A DNA stretch of 64,000 bases from Planoprotostelium fungivorum. Taxonomy: Eukaryota; Evosea; Variosea; Cavosteliida; Cavosteliaceae. How positions within the stretch are numbered: the stretch's first letter is position 1; every line of letters begins with the position of its first letter. The stretch covers positions 216,962-280,961 of the forward strand of contig MDYQ01000599.1 of NCBI GenBank assembly GCA_003024175.1. The letters are read 5' to 3'. A model generated the notes under the pieces. That model saw nothing but the letters and a program-made list of their open reading frames with translations, made no database searches and was not told the origin of the DNA. Shown here in pieces: positions 21,609-34,185 of this stretch. A program made the position numbers and the translations under genes.

Positions 21609-23856
21609 CTAAACGACGCAAGGAACCTTCATCACGGGGAAGGTGAGGATCTCCTCCACCTCAGTCTCCTGTCTCAGTCCACAGACTCTGCCGTCCTCTC
21701 CTCTCAAGAAACCGGATGGCTTCACTGCGACACATCCGGCGTCGAACCCAGCGCAGCCTCTCATGGCATCCACGATCTTCTGTGTTCCAAAGAACTCGTG
21801 AGCGGCAACTTCGTCTCCGGTGATGCCGTGAGCCAATGTGATCGTCTCGACATCATCGACCACGACGCTGCATCCTTGTTCCAGGAGGAAAGTGTAGACG
21901 CTGCCGCAGGGGACCACGTGCTTCTCCGAGACATCGACGGGAAACTTCCAAGAGTCTTCCAATTTGACTGGGTGATAGGGAGTGACGTAGAGGTCACCAA
22001 CGCGGCAGAGCTCAGCGAAACCGCCCGACATGACGGTCTTGAGGACGCATCGGATGGTGCCGATGGTGCCACCTCCGGTGATGACCGAGTCGCCCTTCTC
22101 TACTTCCTTGGCCTTCTTCTTCTCTCCCGTCGCCATGGTGACCAGAGAGTTCTCGTGGAAACATCCACCGTAGCAGTTGTAGTACTGCTGCATGTCCACG
22201 TGTCCGATGGCGGCTGCCCTCTTGGGTGGTGGCAACTTGACGAAGATGTCATCGAGGTCATCGCGGATGCCCTTGAACAGCTCCCCTCCATAGTGCTGCA
22301 CTCCTGGATCTTTGAAGTTGTTGCACAGTTGGTTCGAGTGGGTCATCTCGAGAGACACGAGGAAGTGCTTGCCCCACGTCTCGTAAGCATTTGGCTCTAA
22401 TCCCATGATGACTTGTCCCTTCAGATCTTGCAGGAGGGCAGCGACTCTCGGTTCAGATGCCAATGTCTCTTCTTTCTCGATGTCTTGGATGAGATCCTGC
22501 GTAGAGCGAAGGTTGTGCTGGCTGATGACGGTGGCCGCGCGGACTCTGGCCAGTTGATAACGGACCTCCAATTCGTTGTCACGGGTTGACTTTTCTGTTT
22601 CTACTTCTACGCTCTTCCTGCCGTTGAAATATTTAAGGGTGGCTCTGAGGTGTGGGGTGTCATCGCTGTGATCAGATGGAATAGTCATGTTGACTACGAC
22701 GTCTCGGGTCTGTCCGTACGATATCGTACCGATGGAGTACTGGAGACCCCAGCTGGTGGTCACGTGACTGGCATCTGGCTGGGAGGAGGAGAAGGTGGCA
22801 CCGTTGAGAGGCTCTAAGGAGAGAACGGCTCGATCGGCAGCAGAAGAGAGGAAGTTGGACGTCCAGTTGACAAAAGCGGTACCCAAGATGGTTGAATCTA
22901 GAGTCGAATGAGATGATGATGAAGAGGTGAGATGATGACGATGAAGAGGTGAGATAGTGTGTCGTGTGTCGAAGAGAATGTAGTCACCTGGGATGAAGGT
23001 GTAACTTCCTTGAGCGGCCTTGGCGATACCACTGAGCATCTTTGTGTTAATTCCGTAACCGAATCCGAAAGTGGAGACAGAACCAGGGAAGGCATTCTTC
23101 TCGATGTATGCCCTCGTGGCCTCAGCTTCACCCTTTGGAGGGCTCGTAGTGGGCTGGCCATCGGTGAGTAGGACAACGGCTCTGTTTGAGATCAGCAAGA
23201 GTCTTACACGAGATCATCTCACCCCAATCGACGTCCGGAGACGGCGGTTGCCTTGTTGAGAGAGTTCATTCCTGCCTCTAAACCGGCCCAGATGTTCGTG
23301 CCGCCGCGAGTCTGGAGCTCGTGGGCCTTCGCGTAGAGAGTCATCTTGTTGGTGTCGTTCATGTTCTGAAGGGCGAATCTCTCCTCGGCCGAGTCATCGA
23401 AGGCAACGAGAGACAGACGATCTCCCTGAAAAGGATCAGAGGAACATCACGGTGAACCGGACTCACTTCATCGAGAGCTGAGGCCACCGTGCGGACGGCG
23501 TGAGACACGAGGTCTAACATGCTCATGTTGGAGGATTCGGCCACTCCTTGAGCATCTTTCGTGGTGGCGACTGAGCTCATAGAGCCCGAGATATCGACCA
23601 CACAGACGATGTCCACAGGGCACCTCTTAGCGGTAGGTGGGGGAGTGATACTGACGTGAACGTTCGCCTCTTGAGAGCCGATCGTATTGATGGACAGCGT
23701 GACTGGTCCATCTTCTTGCGTCTTATCACCATGGTATTGTGTGGGAAAGACTTGATCTTTCTTCTCTTCCTCTTTCTTGTCGGCCTTTGCGTTAGGCTTT
23801 GGATTGGCCTTTCCTTTGTTGTCGTTCTTCTTTTGGAAGATATTGAGGGGTCTCAT
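21609..23856 (-). CDS. VWA domain protein with C-terminal Hint (Vint) domain
   Basis: Four exons give about 690 residues starting MRPLNIFQKKNDNKGK, a Lys-rich leader. A von Willebrand A domain follows, with an intact MIDAS: DISGSMS, a central Thr/Gly region (TRGGTNIWAGL) and LLTDGQPT. A beta-rich middle region and a helical region come next. The C-terminus is a Hint domain that begins GGCFHENSLVTMATGEKK, where the Cys is the expected self-splicing nucleophile, and continues TPYHPVKLED and ITLAHGITG. VWA-Hint proteins of this layout are known in amoebae and ciliates. Hint domains cleave themselves by an N-S acyl shift. No signal peptide is visible. Self-processing is predicted from the family and is not shown here. 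Confidence 0.9.
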
Positions 23857-24078
23857 CTTTGTTGTTGTGGTTGTGTGTTATGCTCTTCGGTTGCATGGTG
23901 TTTTTGTTCGTTCACCGAATCGCGTTCGTTGCTTCCCTTCGCGGAATGATTTTCGTTACAGAAATGCTTCCTCAGTGTAGATCTTACATGACAAAATGTA
24001 ATATATTATATATATATTTATATTATAATATAAAAAAGTCATGATGAGAGAAGATACAGGTTATACACAAAACAAGTT

Positions 24079-27000
24079 CTATTTGGTTTCTCCTGCGAGC
24101 TCCCAGATAGGTTGTCCCGCGCTCCTGGCCTTCGTCGCGGGCTGTCTCATCGTCGATACCATCCTCGGGCCTCCCTTCAGATCTTCCACCTCCAAGAAGG
24201 GTCGTCCCTCTAAACTCTTCCTCCTCGGTGACGTCCCCTCCGTTCCCTGTCCACGTCACCTCTAACCACCTCTCTCTCCTCTCACCGTGACCTCTATGCT
24301 GGGGATGGCATTGCTTCTGTTGGGAGAGATGTTGTTGGGAATCTGAGGCGAGCTCGGTCTCGGAGTTTGAGAGGAAGGAGGGTCCATGTCCAAGCTGGCG
24401 TTGTTCCTCTGTCTGTCCTTCTCCTTTGACTTCTGAATAAAGTCCTTCGTCATCTCTTCGAGGAGAGTCTTGTTCGTGCGAATGAGTTTCGTCTTGAAGT
24501 CGGTGGCGTACATTGCAGCTCTCTCTCCGTTGATGACTGGACGAGTCAGTTGAGATAGTGAAGAGGTCTCACATTTGGTGATGAGGAACTCGTAAAACTC
24601 TTCGTTCTTCTCGTAGATGGGTGGATAGTGCAGGAAGGGTCCGAAGGGTGGTCTGTATCGTGTTACATTTCATCTCTGTCTATGATTCGATGTCATCTGT
24701 TACTCACACTCCCGCTTTGTTGGCAATGGCAACCCTGTTGTCAATTAGAACGAGAGGAGAGAGAAAAGACAGAAGAGAAACGAATAGAGAACTCACTTGT
24801 AGAATGTCTTTCCCTTCTCCTTCTTCGCAACGGATACCACAATAAATACGTCTATCCTTCGTCAAGGAAATTGTACGCGTCAATTCATAAGAAAGAGAAA
24901 GGATACGATTGTAATGGGTTCTGAGTGTGAGGGGGTCAAAGGGTGTGTTTCCTTCTTTGAACATGATCTGCACCACCTGTCTCTCTTCAGCACATTCATT
25001 CCATAGATCCATCTCACATCGTTTCCAAGATGTCTCTTTCTCTCCACTCTCTGCAGGTCATCGGGTTGAAAGGGTAGAAGTGTGCTGACGTGGTACTGTA
25101 CACGTCAGCCATCCATTAAAATTGATTTTCATCCATTTTAAACGTGTCGAATTGGGACGTGAACCGAATGAGATTGCTTCTCACCATGATCTCAAAATCT
25201 TTGTACAGTGCATACACTGAATGGGTTCCGGTCGTGTTTCCTGTTGACAGGTGAGACCGTACTCCATCTACAACGGTTCTCACTCTTGACATCGAGGCCA
25301 CCTCTGAAGTTGGCCCAACCCTCCAGTGGAATGCGATCTCCGATGAAGTCCAAGAATTCCTCGAAATCTGGACTCATGTCCACTACAACGAGTCAATCGT
25401 GGAGATGGAAGGATGGTCTCACCGTTCGAGAACATCTCGTTCTCTTCTGTCTGTTTATCTTTTACATACAAAACTCCAAACTTGTACTTTTTGAACACCG
25501 TCTGCCTCTCGTATTCACCTGAAGAAATGAGTCGACTCCACGTTTCATTCTCTCACATAATTTCGGAATCAACTCGGAGTGCAGAGAATTATTGATTTTT
25601 ACAAACTTCAATCGCTCGAAATCGGGATAAGTGGATTTGATGTGCTTCATGATGTTGCTCCTCGATGTAGATGCAGACGCTGGCGCCAAAAATCGATCCG
25701 TTTTCTGTTTTCCATCAACTTCCTCCCCCTCTCTCCTCTCACCCGCTTCGTTCGGACCATGACCTTCGTCTCAGAGGCTTGATCTTCGCTCTGGTGATCG
25801 CTGGCAGATTCCCAGATGAACGAAACGGACACGGCACCTGTTGCAGGTTCATCTTCACCGTCGGCCATATAATTGACGTGGTCCGTTCGCGAGAAGTTTT
25901 CCTCAAAATATTTGAAGTCTCTGTCCATGTCCTCCAGCTGACGATGCATCGTCAGTTCACATCGTCGATGTATGTTCGATGTGACTCACCTGGATGATGT
26001 CGTTTCCGTACACGACTTGATTTTTACCAAATTCAAAGTTGAAACCTGAAGAGAGTGAGTGGGAAGCATTTCTTCGCTTTACCTTCTGCAGCAGACTTCG
26101 TGATGTCCAAGAGACAAGCGATGTCGGGTGTGAGTGACTTGTAGTCGGTCTGAAATGCATCAGACACCATCGATGTCATCCAAATTCGCACCTGGACTTC
26201 CTTCCAATCAAAGAGGACTCTGTCTTTCGATGTCCACTTGTCCATCTTTTCAATCTCCTTCCCTGTTCCCTCTCAGTCTCCATCGTGATCCATCGATTCT
26301 CCTCCTAGATGAACAACGCACCGATGATGTTGAACAGACTGGCCGTGTTAGCATCTGTGCTGACGTCCTTGAGATATTCCGCCAGACGATCTGCATAGAT
26401 TCCAGATTTTCTGTTCTTTCCAAAGAACCTGCCCGAATGAGATCTTTTCCTCTACAAAGACTCACTTGGGTATCGTAAATGTCGACTTTTTGTTCTTGAG
26501 TGGTTTCTCTTCCTACTGAATTCAGTCGATTGCATCAGACAGACACACTCACTGTTTTCTTCTCGTTCCCCGACGGAACTTTGAATATCGATTTCTTCGG
26601 GTCACCCGCGCCTTGTCCCAGCAGCTTCTCCAACTTTGAAGTTCCTCCAGAATTTCCACTCACTGTTGGCGTCATCATCATGTTCTCCACCTGCATCATG
26701 ACTCACGTCTCTTCTCGTTGACAATGATGGACACGTCACTCTGTGTCCTACCGAACGCACCCACCCTCATCGGTGTCTGCAGATGACTCACGTGCTCATC
26801 CAATCCGTTTGTAGATGAAGTCCGGCTGATACTGGCCTTTTCGGAGGGCCTGGCAGGAACGGGAGGGGAAGACTGATGAGTGGGTGCGATGACGGCCTCG
26901 ACGATGTTGTCCACCGATCTCTGTGTCGTCACCCTTCGAAGAGGTGGAGGTCGATTTGGAATGGGAGGGGGCTGTGTGGATGGCTGAGATGTCGGTGGGG

Positions 27001-27519
27001 GTGGGAGGGAGGAGGGGGGAGATGGATGATGAGCCAGTCTGGGGCTGATGGGTGGGCCCACCTTCGGTGATGGAGGGTTATTTGTATTTCGAGGAGCGGA
27101 CATTGGAGTGGGAGGTAGAGATCGACCACCTCCTAAACCGGCCGCTGGAGATGTGAGTGACGTGTCCACAGATGGAAGATGAAGATCACCTGGGCGGGCC
27201 GTCTCTCTTCGGATGAGAGGAGGTGGCTTCGATGAAGGTACGGATTCTGTGTCGTCCTTTTGGTCGATCTCGTCGGTAGATGGACTGCGAGGAAGAGCTG
27301 AGGCATTCAGCTCGGTTTGGTGATCGTTGTTTTGTATTTCTCACCGGAAAATGACAGGGATCTCCTCTGACTTCTGGAACTAATCAGATCTTGTGTTTCT
27401 GATTGTGCCCCGACCAATCCCCAAGCTCTTACTGCTGTTCGTTCGTCAGACAGAGAATTGCATGAAAGAAAACGATAAAGGTCTAAATGTTTTCGAAGGG
27501 GCTTTCTATTCAGAGACAA
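24079..27519 (-). CDS. Rap/Ran-GAP domain protein
   Basis: About fourteen exons. The N-terminal third is Pro/Ser-rich with many PPxP motifs. The middle part (FFGKNRKSGIYADRLAEYL..., MDKWTSKDRVLFDWKEVQ) is helical. The Rap-GAP domain follows: WANFRGGLDVKRNTTGTHSVY, FHVSTLLP, RKRHLGNDVVQIMFKEG, FDPLTLRTHYN, VPPFGPFLHYPPIYEK and FYEFLITKLINGERAAMY. These are the landmarks of Rap1GAP/SIPA1 proteins. A 39-nt intron near 24270 leads to a last exon ending PIWELAGETK before TAG at 24079-24081. RapGAPs switch off Rap GTPases, which control adhesion and polarity in amoebae. The 5' end is uncertain; a first exon beginning MSNPQAP near 27728 is possible. The intron 25241-25283 holds a half copy of the shared TCTACAACG element. 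Confidence 0.88.
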
Positions 27520-28591
27520 TGGATTTAAGGATTTAAGGACAAGCTTTTAGGTTCGTGTCGCTCGAAAGAAAGTAGATGATAGCTGGTGAACAACGTGATA
27601 CTATTTCCACGCGTCTTATTGTCTTCACAACGCAGAAGTCATCCGAGATGGGAGTCTAAAAGATGTGGTATATTGCGTATATTCTCACCTTGCTGTTCCG
27701 CATTATGAGGCGCCTGTGGGTTGGACATGATGATGTCCTGCGAAGATGAGCTCTCCAACAAACCTTCCGCGGTGAAGGAAACCATAGATTGTCTACACTC
27801 TCCCTATCCTGTCGACACAAAAGCTTAAAATTTTAGGCGTGGATCAAAGTGTTGCCTTTCTCTCAGACTCTCGCCCTTGTCTCTCCTCTATCTGTCCTCG
27901 ACTCTTGTTCGCGTAGGGGAGACCTAAATCTCGAGGGTGTGTTGGGCTGAGTGAATCGGGTCCATCGTGAATATCTGCAGATTGCAGATCTGGTCAGCCG
28001 CCTTGACAGCCACCAAATCGCGCATCTTTTTAGTGGGAGGTCACAATTCACAAAGATGCGTAGGCACAGTGACATACACAACGACGAAATGAGCGCATAG
28101 AATTCTACTGGAAAAAGGCTGTCTGGCGCCTGTAGACGACATCCGCTTGCTTGCATCTGCTAACGGATAAAACAGTGTATGTCCTTACTTAGCGCATCGT
28201 ATTTATAGACCGCGGTATGCCACCCCTTGAACGAGAACTCCTTCCCTGCCCCATCCCCGGGTACACGCACACTTCCCAGGTTCTGGCTCAATTTCAATTT
28301 GAGTGGCACGCGTTAGATCTGAGATTTGGGTGGTCGAGCTGGCATCTGGTGTTCTTCCGCCCATAAAAATGCTTTTTCACGGGAAAGATATCGAGAATGT
28401 TTCAGCTGAAGGTCAGGAGACGCCACTTATGAGACCTTAGGTTAGATTCTTATTGATCAAAGTTCTACGGGTGGCTAGGCGACCAACGTTCCTCGTTAGA
28501 GTATAAGTAAAGGCCGTCGTTGTGTTCATTTACTGGGTGACCACACACGCACAGACACAAAGACCAGAACAAACTCTTCAGAAAGACTCGC
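27520..28591. other. Divergent intergenic region between RapGAP and CudA-like genes
   Basis: About 1.07 kb, long for this genome. It must hold the promoters of both flanking genes, which are transcribed away from each other. A TATA-like box (TATAAG, 28502-28507) lies about 85 bases before the CudA-like ATG. A possible short first exon of the RapGAP gene is near 27690-27730 on the minus strand. An open frame at 27863-28156 (-) has no supporting features. Confidence 0.5.
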
Positions 28592-29464
28592 ATGGAGATG
28601 CACACCAACCACTTCCAATCTCAACACTGGCCACCGGCCCCAGAGCACGAGCACTTCATGTATGATTTGTATCGCCCGCATTCGCATCAAATCTATGTGC
28701 CTCCCGCACAGATGGTCCCTCCTAGCTTCGAGGGACTGTGGCCACAACCTTCATATTTCCAGCCACCACCTCCACCGATGGAACAACCACCTCCGGTCAC
28801 CCCCAGTTTCATGGACCATCTTCTTCTGAACGACCTGGAATGGAATCCCAACAAGAGATTCAAGATCGATGGGGAAGATAAATTCTCTCAGAGTTGGCCA
28901 GGAGCCGTCCCCACCACCAACTTCGCTGCTGAATACAGCAGCCCGGAACCATCGCCGAGAAACTTCATGCGGGGCGCGTCTAAGAGCTCCACAACGATGG
29001 ACAACCCAGAATCAAATTGGTTCTACATGGTAGAGCCTCTCAAGAGTCGCCAACGAAAGTCATACAAGTCCGAGACCCGCTACCTCCTCCCCAATCCCAT
29101 CACCATCTCTCTCAAGGACTCCGCTAGAGCCGCCAAGATCCAATCCGGAACCGTAACCGTCGAGCTTGTGGACAGTGATGGACAACAGCTGTCCAATGAG
29201 AAGAGGAGATATCTCGATGCTGGCCCATCCTCTGGCCTCTCCCAACACCTCACGAAAGAGAGCACGACGCGAAAGTTTTATCTCAAGGTGCTCGAGAACT
29301 CGAAGAACGGACGCTTCAGACTGTTGTTCATCATCAACTTCACCACTACCGACGGACTGCCCCACTCTGAGACGATATACAGCAACGAGTTCGTCGTCCG
29401 CTACGCCAACAAGTACAGTGGTGGACCGAAAGAGAGATCGAGAGCTATGACCGCTTCTAAATAA
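28592..29464 (+). CDS. CudA-like transcription factor (tentative), intronless
   Basis: A single exon of 290 residues. The first 130 residues are His/Pro/Gln-rich (SFEGLWPQPSYFQPPPPP), typical of an activation region, with a basic patch (NKRFKID). The folded domain begins near residue 145 with RQRKSYKSETRYLLPNPITI and runs through GTVTVELVDSDG, RKFYLKVLENSKNGRFRLLF and SETIYSNEFVVRY. This looks like an Ig/STAT-type beta-sandwich DNA-binding domain and recalls the core of Dictyostelium CudA. I rely on memory of that family, so the name is tentative. It is one of the few long genes here without introns. An AATAAA signal lies near 29542. Confidence 0.55.
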   Translation: MEMHTNHFQSQHWPPAPEHEHFMYDLYRPHSHQIYVPPAQMVPPSFEGLWPQPSYFQPPPPPMEQPPPVTPSFMDHLLLNDLEWNPNKRFKIDGEDKFSQSWPGAVPTTNFAAEYSSPEPSPRNFMRGASKSSTTMDNPESNWFYMVEPLKSRQRKSYKSETRYLLPNPITISLKDSARAAKIQSGTVTVELVDSDGQQLSNEKRRYLDAGPSSGLSQHLTKESTTRKFYLKVLENSKNGRFRLLFIINFTTTDGLPHSETIYSNEFVVRYANKYSGGPKERSRAMTASK

Positions 29465-29615
29465 ACCATGTAAAGAACTGTAACTGGTTCATCTTTCTTG
29501 TGACCACGAGAGAGCTGGCTGGTCTGGAGTGAAATAGACCGAAATAAAAGATAGTGGACTTACGTACGGTCTACAGAGCATATTCAGACAGAGACAACGA
29601 AACACGGGGTAGAAG

Positions 29616-32600
29616 ATGAACTTTGGAGGCTGGAACCTGACCAATGCGGCTCCAGTAGCTCCAGAGCCTTCCAGACCAAAGGCGCCAATTCGATACAAAC
29701 CGAAGCCCATTCGCATCTATACGGAGCCAGACTCCTATGTCTGCGCTTACCAATACGAATTAGAGAAGAGAGAGAAGCCTATCATCTCTCTGGAGAGAAA
29801 GGAACAGGGATTAGGAAAGATAACCACCCGCTGTGAGCCATTTTTCACATGATGCATCTCTGACAGGGACTAAACAGCGGTGAATGAATTCAAAACGGTG
29901 TCGAGAAATCAGTTCATAGACGCTTTCGGTCTGTTGGGAGTTATACGACTGCCCATCTACGGAAAAGGTAACAGAGACAATGTCCCCTTTCAACGACTGA
30001 ACCAAACAGAGAATCAGACAGCCACTTTTCTGGTGGCTGTGTCAGAGGCCAAAGTTGTTGGACAAATCAAAGATGCAGAGGTATATGTTGTCACAGAGAC
30101 GGCCTTCTTGCCTTTCGTCAACGAGAGAGATCCAATGGAGAGAGCTAATTTGGAGAAATCGTACAACGAAGTCAGAAAATGGCTCAATGCAGAGTCTTTC
30201 TACTTCTCATATGACGTCGATGTCACATCTAGGATGCAATTGAAGGGCGATAAGACGAACAACAACCGATACTTCTGGAGCAGCTGCGATCCCAAATACT
30301 TTTGGAACAGGCACATCTTGCACACATTCATCAAGAAGAATCTCAATGATTGGATCTTACCCATCATGAAGGGATATGTCGAAATGGGTTCCGCCGTCGT
30401 CGGAGACAATCGAGTGAGTCCTCACCTTGTCATCCCTTCCGTATTCATGTTGATCTTCTGTCAGGTGGATCTGTGTCTGATATCCAGACTGAGTTGCCTG
30501 CGTGCTGGAACGAGATTCAATGCGAGAGGAGTGAACGATGATGGTAACGTCGCCAACTTTGTCGAGTCAGAGCAGATCATCACCGTCGGTCAAGTCACTT
30601 CTTCTTTCGTCATCCTCAGAGTGAGTCCATCCATTCCTCTCTCCACCATCATGCATCATCACCATCATCTCGTCTCAAATAAAACCCCATTTTCATTCAT
30701 TGAACAGGGATCCATACCTCTCTTCTGGGAGCAGAAGATGGTTCGAGGAAAGTTCCGAACCGCTTTATCGAGAGGATCAGAAGCACAGACACCCGCCTTC
30801 CAGATGCACTTCAACGAGCACATCAAGATCTACGGAAGACACTACATCGTCAACCTTCTCAGTCCAGACAAGGAAACTGAGAAGCCCGTACACGATGCCT
30901 ACGAGGAGCAGCTGGGACTGTACAACAATCAAGAGATCAAATACCTCTCCTTTGATTTCCACAAGCAGATTGGAAAGAATGGAGCAAAGATCAATCAGTT
31001 GGGATCCATGCTCATGTCTACCCTCTTTGGTGACTCTCTCATCCATATTGTATCATCATCTTCTCATCTTCTCATCATCATCATCATCATCTCATGTTCT
31101 CATCTATGATTGATGTGTACCTCAGCGGATCTATTGAAGAACAGTCTGTACACCGTCAACGAACAAGGTACCGTGTCTTCCACACAGATGGGTGTATTCC
31201 GTGTCAACTGCCTCGATTGTCTGGACAGGTGAGGATTGAACAATGGATCACAGTTGATGGTACGTCCAGAACCAACGTGTGTGAGAGCGCGATTGCGAGG
31301 AGAGCTCTCACTCTCGCACTTCAAGTCGTCGGATTGTTGGACATACGAAACACCACCAACTCCATGTCATCCGATGAACTAGGTGATCACATCATCATCA
31401 TCATCATCGCATGATGAGAACACACACGAAGCACCCATCGATTCTCCACGAGACGAAACGATTGAAAAATGTGCGAAATCTCACGGACGACAGACGGAAG
31501 CATGATCGAGTCAGTTCACAAGGAGATGTGGGCCAACAACGGAGATGCAATGAGCATAGCTTACACTGGAACGGGTGCCCTCAAGTCAGCGCTGACGAGA
31601 ACTGGAAAATCCACCATCAGTGGAATGTTGGACGATGGAATGAAATCGGTGATGAGAACGTACCAGAACATGTACAAGGATTCCGACAAGCAGGATGTCA
31701 TCGATTACTTTTTGGGTAATCAGAACATCCAGGAAGAGATGGAGGAAGAGACAGACTGGTGAATGCATCTCATCATCATCTCATCTGATCGTGCATCATA
31801 TGATCGTGCATCATCTGATGGTGGATGTCAGGTTGGTCTTGCAATTGAGAGCAAGAGAGTCCGAATACACCGAAGAGAAGCACTACACCGCCTACATCGG
31901 TACCTTCAACATCGGAGGTCAGTCTCCCGGCCTGGGTGATGAGGTGGAGACTTGGCTGTCTGACGTGGGACACTGTCCCAGCGACCCAGACGTATACGTC
32001 GTCGGTTTCCAGGAAGTCGTCTCCCTCAACACAAAGGCCGTTTGGAACGCAGACGAAGGAAACACACAGCTGTGGCAGAAGTACATCCTCTCTGCCATCT
32101 CGAAGAAGAGAAAGTTTGTCATTCTGAGGAGTGATCAATTGGTCGGAATCGTCATCACTTGCTTCGTGCCCGAGAGCGAAGTCAACTTTTACCGGTGATC
32201 ACATCTCTTCCATGTATCTTATATCAATCTCCCCTCTATGCGTTGATTCACACTCGATCGTGTGTTACGATGGATGACTGAGAGGATGAACAGAGACGTA
32301 CAATCGGAGAAGGCAAAGTCTGGTTTCGCAGGAATCGCAGGAAACAAGGGAGCGGTGTCGATCCGATTCAACTACCACCAGACCAGTCTCTGCTTCACTT
32401 GTGCTCATCTCGCTGCGGGTCAGCAGAATTACCAGGAGAGGACTCAGAACTTCAGCAACATCCTATCTACAACGCAGTTCAGAACTGTGAAGGGAAAGAT
32501 CGGCATCAAGGACCACAGGTGATCCCTCTTCTCTTCTTTCTCTGACGCATCACAGTTTTGTCTTCTTCTTTGGAGATCTGAACTACAGATTGAATTCAGA

Positions 32601-34117
32601 GTACGATGATGTGTTGAGAGCCATCGATCGACAAGATTGGGACGGACTGTTGTCCTCTGATCAACTGGCCATCGAGATGAGAACCAATCGCGTGTTCGAC
32701 AACTACATCGAGCCTTCCATCTCCTTCCCTCCCACTTATCGTTACGATATCGGTGATTATATCCCCTCTTCTCCATTCCATCTCATCGTACACATTCAGA
32801 GGATGACAGAAGACAGGTACGAACCGATACGATACGTCTGAGAAGAGACGTAAACCAGCCTACTGCGATCGAATTCTGTTGAACACGAAGGAGGGTGTCT
32901 CTCAGTACAGCTACCGTGCCACACCCCTCCTCACTTCTGATCACAAGCCCGTATCGGGCACATTCGGCCTCAAAGTGAAAGTGATCAACAAGGCCCTCCA
33001 GGAGAACCTCATCCAAGAGTTATCCAAGCAGAATCCCGCACAGACCCTCGACATGCACAAGATCGAGGAGGCCCTTCTCGTCGATTTCACAGAGTCTCCC
33101 TCCATCAGCCTCAGGAACTCGGGTGTAGAAGGTGAAGACGGTCACACGGCCAGTTCACCTCCACCCGCCCTGCCACCCAAGAGCAGACCCACCAGTACGG
33201 CGAAGCCTCTGCCTCCGGTTCCTACCTCGACCCTGCCTCCAGTTCCCACCTCGACCCTGCCTCCGGTTCCTACATCGGCCCTGCCTCCACCTCCCACGGC
33301 TGCCAGCCTCCCCTCCCCTCCACAGAGTCTCCACACAACCGCCCCTCCTCTACCCAAGAAGGCCGCCCCCTCCGCTCCACCCTCCCACGTGGGAACCTCT
33401 GGGAACGAAGCTTCGATTCAGATGGGAAGACCTCCCAGTCTACCCCCCAAGAGTGCACCCATCGGTGTCAGTGACACCTTCTTCGACTTCGAACCGACAC
33501 GGCCCGCCCATCAGAGCCTGCCTCTACCCACCCCCCAGCAGAGCTTGTCTCTCTCTCAGCCCAACACCCACCAGATCCCACCTGCATCCCTTCAACCTCA
33601 GGCGCATCACTCTGCACCCGGACCGGATCTCTCCTTCTTCGATGCACTTCCCCCTCCACCCCCTCAGAAGTCATCTATTCCCTCCATTCACCCTCAGGGA
33701 TTCACTTCACCCCCCAATCCATCTGCACACCCCTCCACTTCCTTCTTTGACATGCCCAATCAATTCGGCTCTGGATTCCAGAACAACACTTCGACCTTAC
33801 AGAATAACAGTGGATTCCAGAACAACGCTGGATTCCAGAATAACAGTGGATTTCAGAACAACTTCAGCTTCGATCAACCGACTGGCCAGTTTGGAGGCAG
33901 GGGAAGTGGAAATACCAACGTTCAGGGGGGACAGTTTGGAAACCCCATCCCAAGCAGGACCAGCAGTGATCCCTTCTTTGACTTGGAGCCCCTGCAGCCC
34001 ACACCCGTTCAACCGACGAATCAGAACAACCCCTTCGCCAGCAGCAACCCCTTCGGCAGCGGGGGCAACACGAACTCTACAAACCACGATCCGTTCGCCA
34101 CCGATTTCTTCTCTTGA
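29616..34117 (+). CDS. Synaptojanin-type Sac1/inositol 5-phosphatase
   Basis: About a dozen exons (including 29616-29832, 29878-30413, 30465-30620, 30708-31029, 31126-31228), roughly 1,250 residues. The Sac domain contains LISRLSCLRAGTRFNARG, SEQII and the catalytic motif NCLDCLDRTNV (Cx5R-T); the CLDR/T codons are split by an intron at 31228. The 5-phosphatase domain shows IGTFNIGG, VGFQEVVSLN, FAGIAGNKGAVSIRF, HLAAGQQNYQERT, FFFGDLNYRLN, KPAYCDRILL and SDHKPVSGTF, all diagnostic. The C-terminal 350 residues are Pro-rich with repeats (LPPVPTST), FFD motifs (FFDFEP, FFDALPP, FFDLEPL) and NNPF/SNPF endocytic-adaptor motifs. Such enzymes remove 4- and 5-phosphates from PtdIns lipids during clathrin uncoating. 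Confidence 0.95.
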
Positions 34118-34185
34118 TGTTCTAATAAACCTTCCTTGCTCTGCTTTTATGTCGGTTGTGTTCGATTCGTAAGGGTGAGGTGGAT

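Noticed and set aside
21390-22400. 336-codon open frame on the plus strand
   Set aside because: It is exactly antisense to the VWA-Hint coding sequence, which has clear family motifs; the plus-strand product is low-complexity and unrecognisable.
33132-34172. 346-codon second frame overlapping the Sac1/5-phosphatase tail
   Set aside because: A Pro/His/Arg-rich shadow of the repeat-rich tail; the first frame continues the enzyme and ends with adaptor motifs.
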